From the NCBI GenBank assembly GCA_021234155.1, contig JAJEKV010000022.1, positions 8,744,934 through 8,808,933 of the forward strand: 64,000 bases of DNA, given 5' to 3'. The translations under genes were made by a program, and so were the position numbers. How positions within the stretch are numbered: the first letter of the stretch is position 1; each line of letters begins with the position of its first letter. Positions 63,125 to 64,000 of the stretch are shown in pieces. The DNA is from Isoetes taiwanensis (Eukaryota > Streptophyta > Lycopodiopsida > Isoetales > Isoetaceae). The notes below the pieces were generated by a model, which worked only from the letters and a program-made list of their open reading frames with translations, searched no databases and was not told the DNA's origin.

Positions 63125-64000
63125 GAATTGTCTGCCTTCAATATGGCAATGTTATCCCACTCGAATTCAGCGTAGCTAATAATTTATTCAATGATCCAGA
63201 CCTCCATTTTGCTGCAAATCTCTATTTACAAAAAAGTTTACTTCCCAGTCCCTCTAAAATCAAAAAGTAAGAAATAAAACTATCTCCAAAGGCTAGTTCC
63301 ATTCATATGTAAGGATGGTAAATCTAGGTGCAACACTAACGGGTCTAAGCACAATATTGGGGGGCAAAAATGCGCATGGCAAGCACCCCTTCAGCACCCC
63401 CCTAAAGAAGTTTTTTTCCCTCTTTTTTTTTTTTCCCCCCCCCCGCCTTTTTTTTTTTTCAATTGTGTTCTTGCTTTACCCTAAAATCCTTTTGGCACAT
63501 TTTTTGCGTGAAAGCCGGACCTATGATTTCATGCTATGATTTGAGGCCGAGCTATGATCTTTTCTTTGCCAATGAATCACCGGTACTTTATCATAATTGC
63601 CATGCCTGCTCTGATGTTGCCGCTGGGTACAAATCCTGTAGAGGTTTTATTTGAAGATCGGCGTCTCGGCAAAGAACCAAGCAAGCCGCCTACCATACAA
63701 GAGGTAAAAATCCATGTCTCTGTTTTGTTCTTTTTTTAATTTGAATCGCCTAACTTTTCTCGATGCTTGCTTTGCAGATGAGGAAAAGCTTACATGATCC
63801 AGCCGGTTTGTAGAATATCGTGGCTTGTGCAATGAGGGCAAGGATCCAAGCACTATAACTTGGGCGGATTGCACCGTGGGTGATTTCTTGATGCTTGGAA
63901 CACGGAAGTGAAGAAAGACAACAAGATAAAAGTATCAGCAATTAGGCCAGAGTTTGAACATCGCCTCAAGGATTTAATTAATGGGTTTATCAAGATGGTT
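63125..64000. other. Repeat copy, homopolymer tract and a possible exon at the window end
   Basis: 63150-63350 is a diverged copy of 52190-52410. A T11-C10-G-C2-T12 type tract lies at 63422-63459. The frame 63554-63710 ends PSKPPTIQE|GTAAAA, a possible donor, and a TTGCAG acceptor follows at 63773-63778. Further on a frame reads TEVKKDNKIKVSAIRPEFEH (63900-63960). A gene or transposon fragment may continue past the window; family unknown. Confidence 0.3.

Overview
The window looks like nuclear DNA of a land plant with a large, transposon-filled genome. Genes have short GT-AG introns, most of the sequence is plant-type retroelements and DNA transposons in several states of decay, and there are two nuclear copies of plastid DNA (NUPTs). 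The plastid pieces (rpoB, rpoC1) read closer to gymnosperm than to angiosperm or fern sequence as I remember them, so a gymnosperm is my best guess. That is low-confidence and from memory only. I see no rRNA, no intact tRNA and no CRISPR array.

Layout. 1-5056: an F-box/LRR-type gene start (2317), followed by foldback and tandem repeats. 5057-18156: one complete Ty3/gypsy chromovirus with two 1566-bp LTRs, a polypurine tract, and gag, protease, RT, RNase H, integrase and chromodomain remnants broken by many small indels. 18157-21283: intergenic with small tandem duplications. 21284-22640: a broken DIRS-like reverse transcriptase/RNase H. 22750-31275: two arrays of a degenerate palindromic repeat (GTGATTCC...GGAATCAC) bracket a convergent gene pair. 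On the + strand lies a C2H2 zinc-finger plus Ulp1-like gene; on the - strand a multi-exon MULE transposase. A tyrosine/isoleucine-coding satellite lies between them. This is the most system-like part of the window and may be one roughly 8.5-kb Mutator-like element with cargo.

31.9-35.6 kb: a diverged tandem duplication. One copy carries a complete TRIM (158-bp LTRs, perfect 5-bp target duplication) and the other keeps the empty site. Helitron-like 3' ends follow. 38.8-43.4 kb: 226-bp tandem repeats, a 5'-truncated LINE, then a 3.4-kb NUPT (rpoB to rpoC1 exon 2). 43996-46356: an apparently intact 12-exon GDT1/UPF0016 cation transporter gene, the one gene here that looks fully functional. 47.1-50 kb: a SINE-like repeat, a decayed Rep-like coding remnant, and a second rpoB fragment that comes just before the first in plastid order.

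52748-63124: a nested insertion resolved to the base. An old plant-type LINE (18-bp target duplication) has a younger two-ORF LINE inserted in its 3' tail (11-bp target duplication) and a hAT-like MITE in its reverse transcriptase. The younger LINE is the best-preserved mobile element here. The last kilobase holds a repeat copy and a possible exon cut by the window edge.
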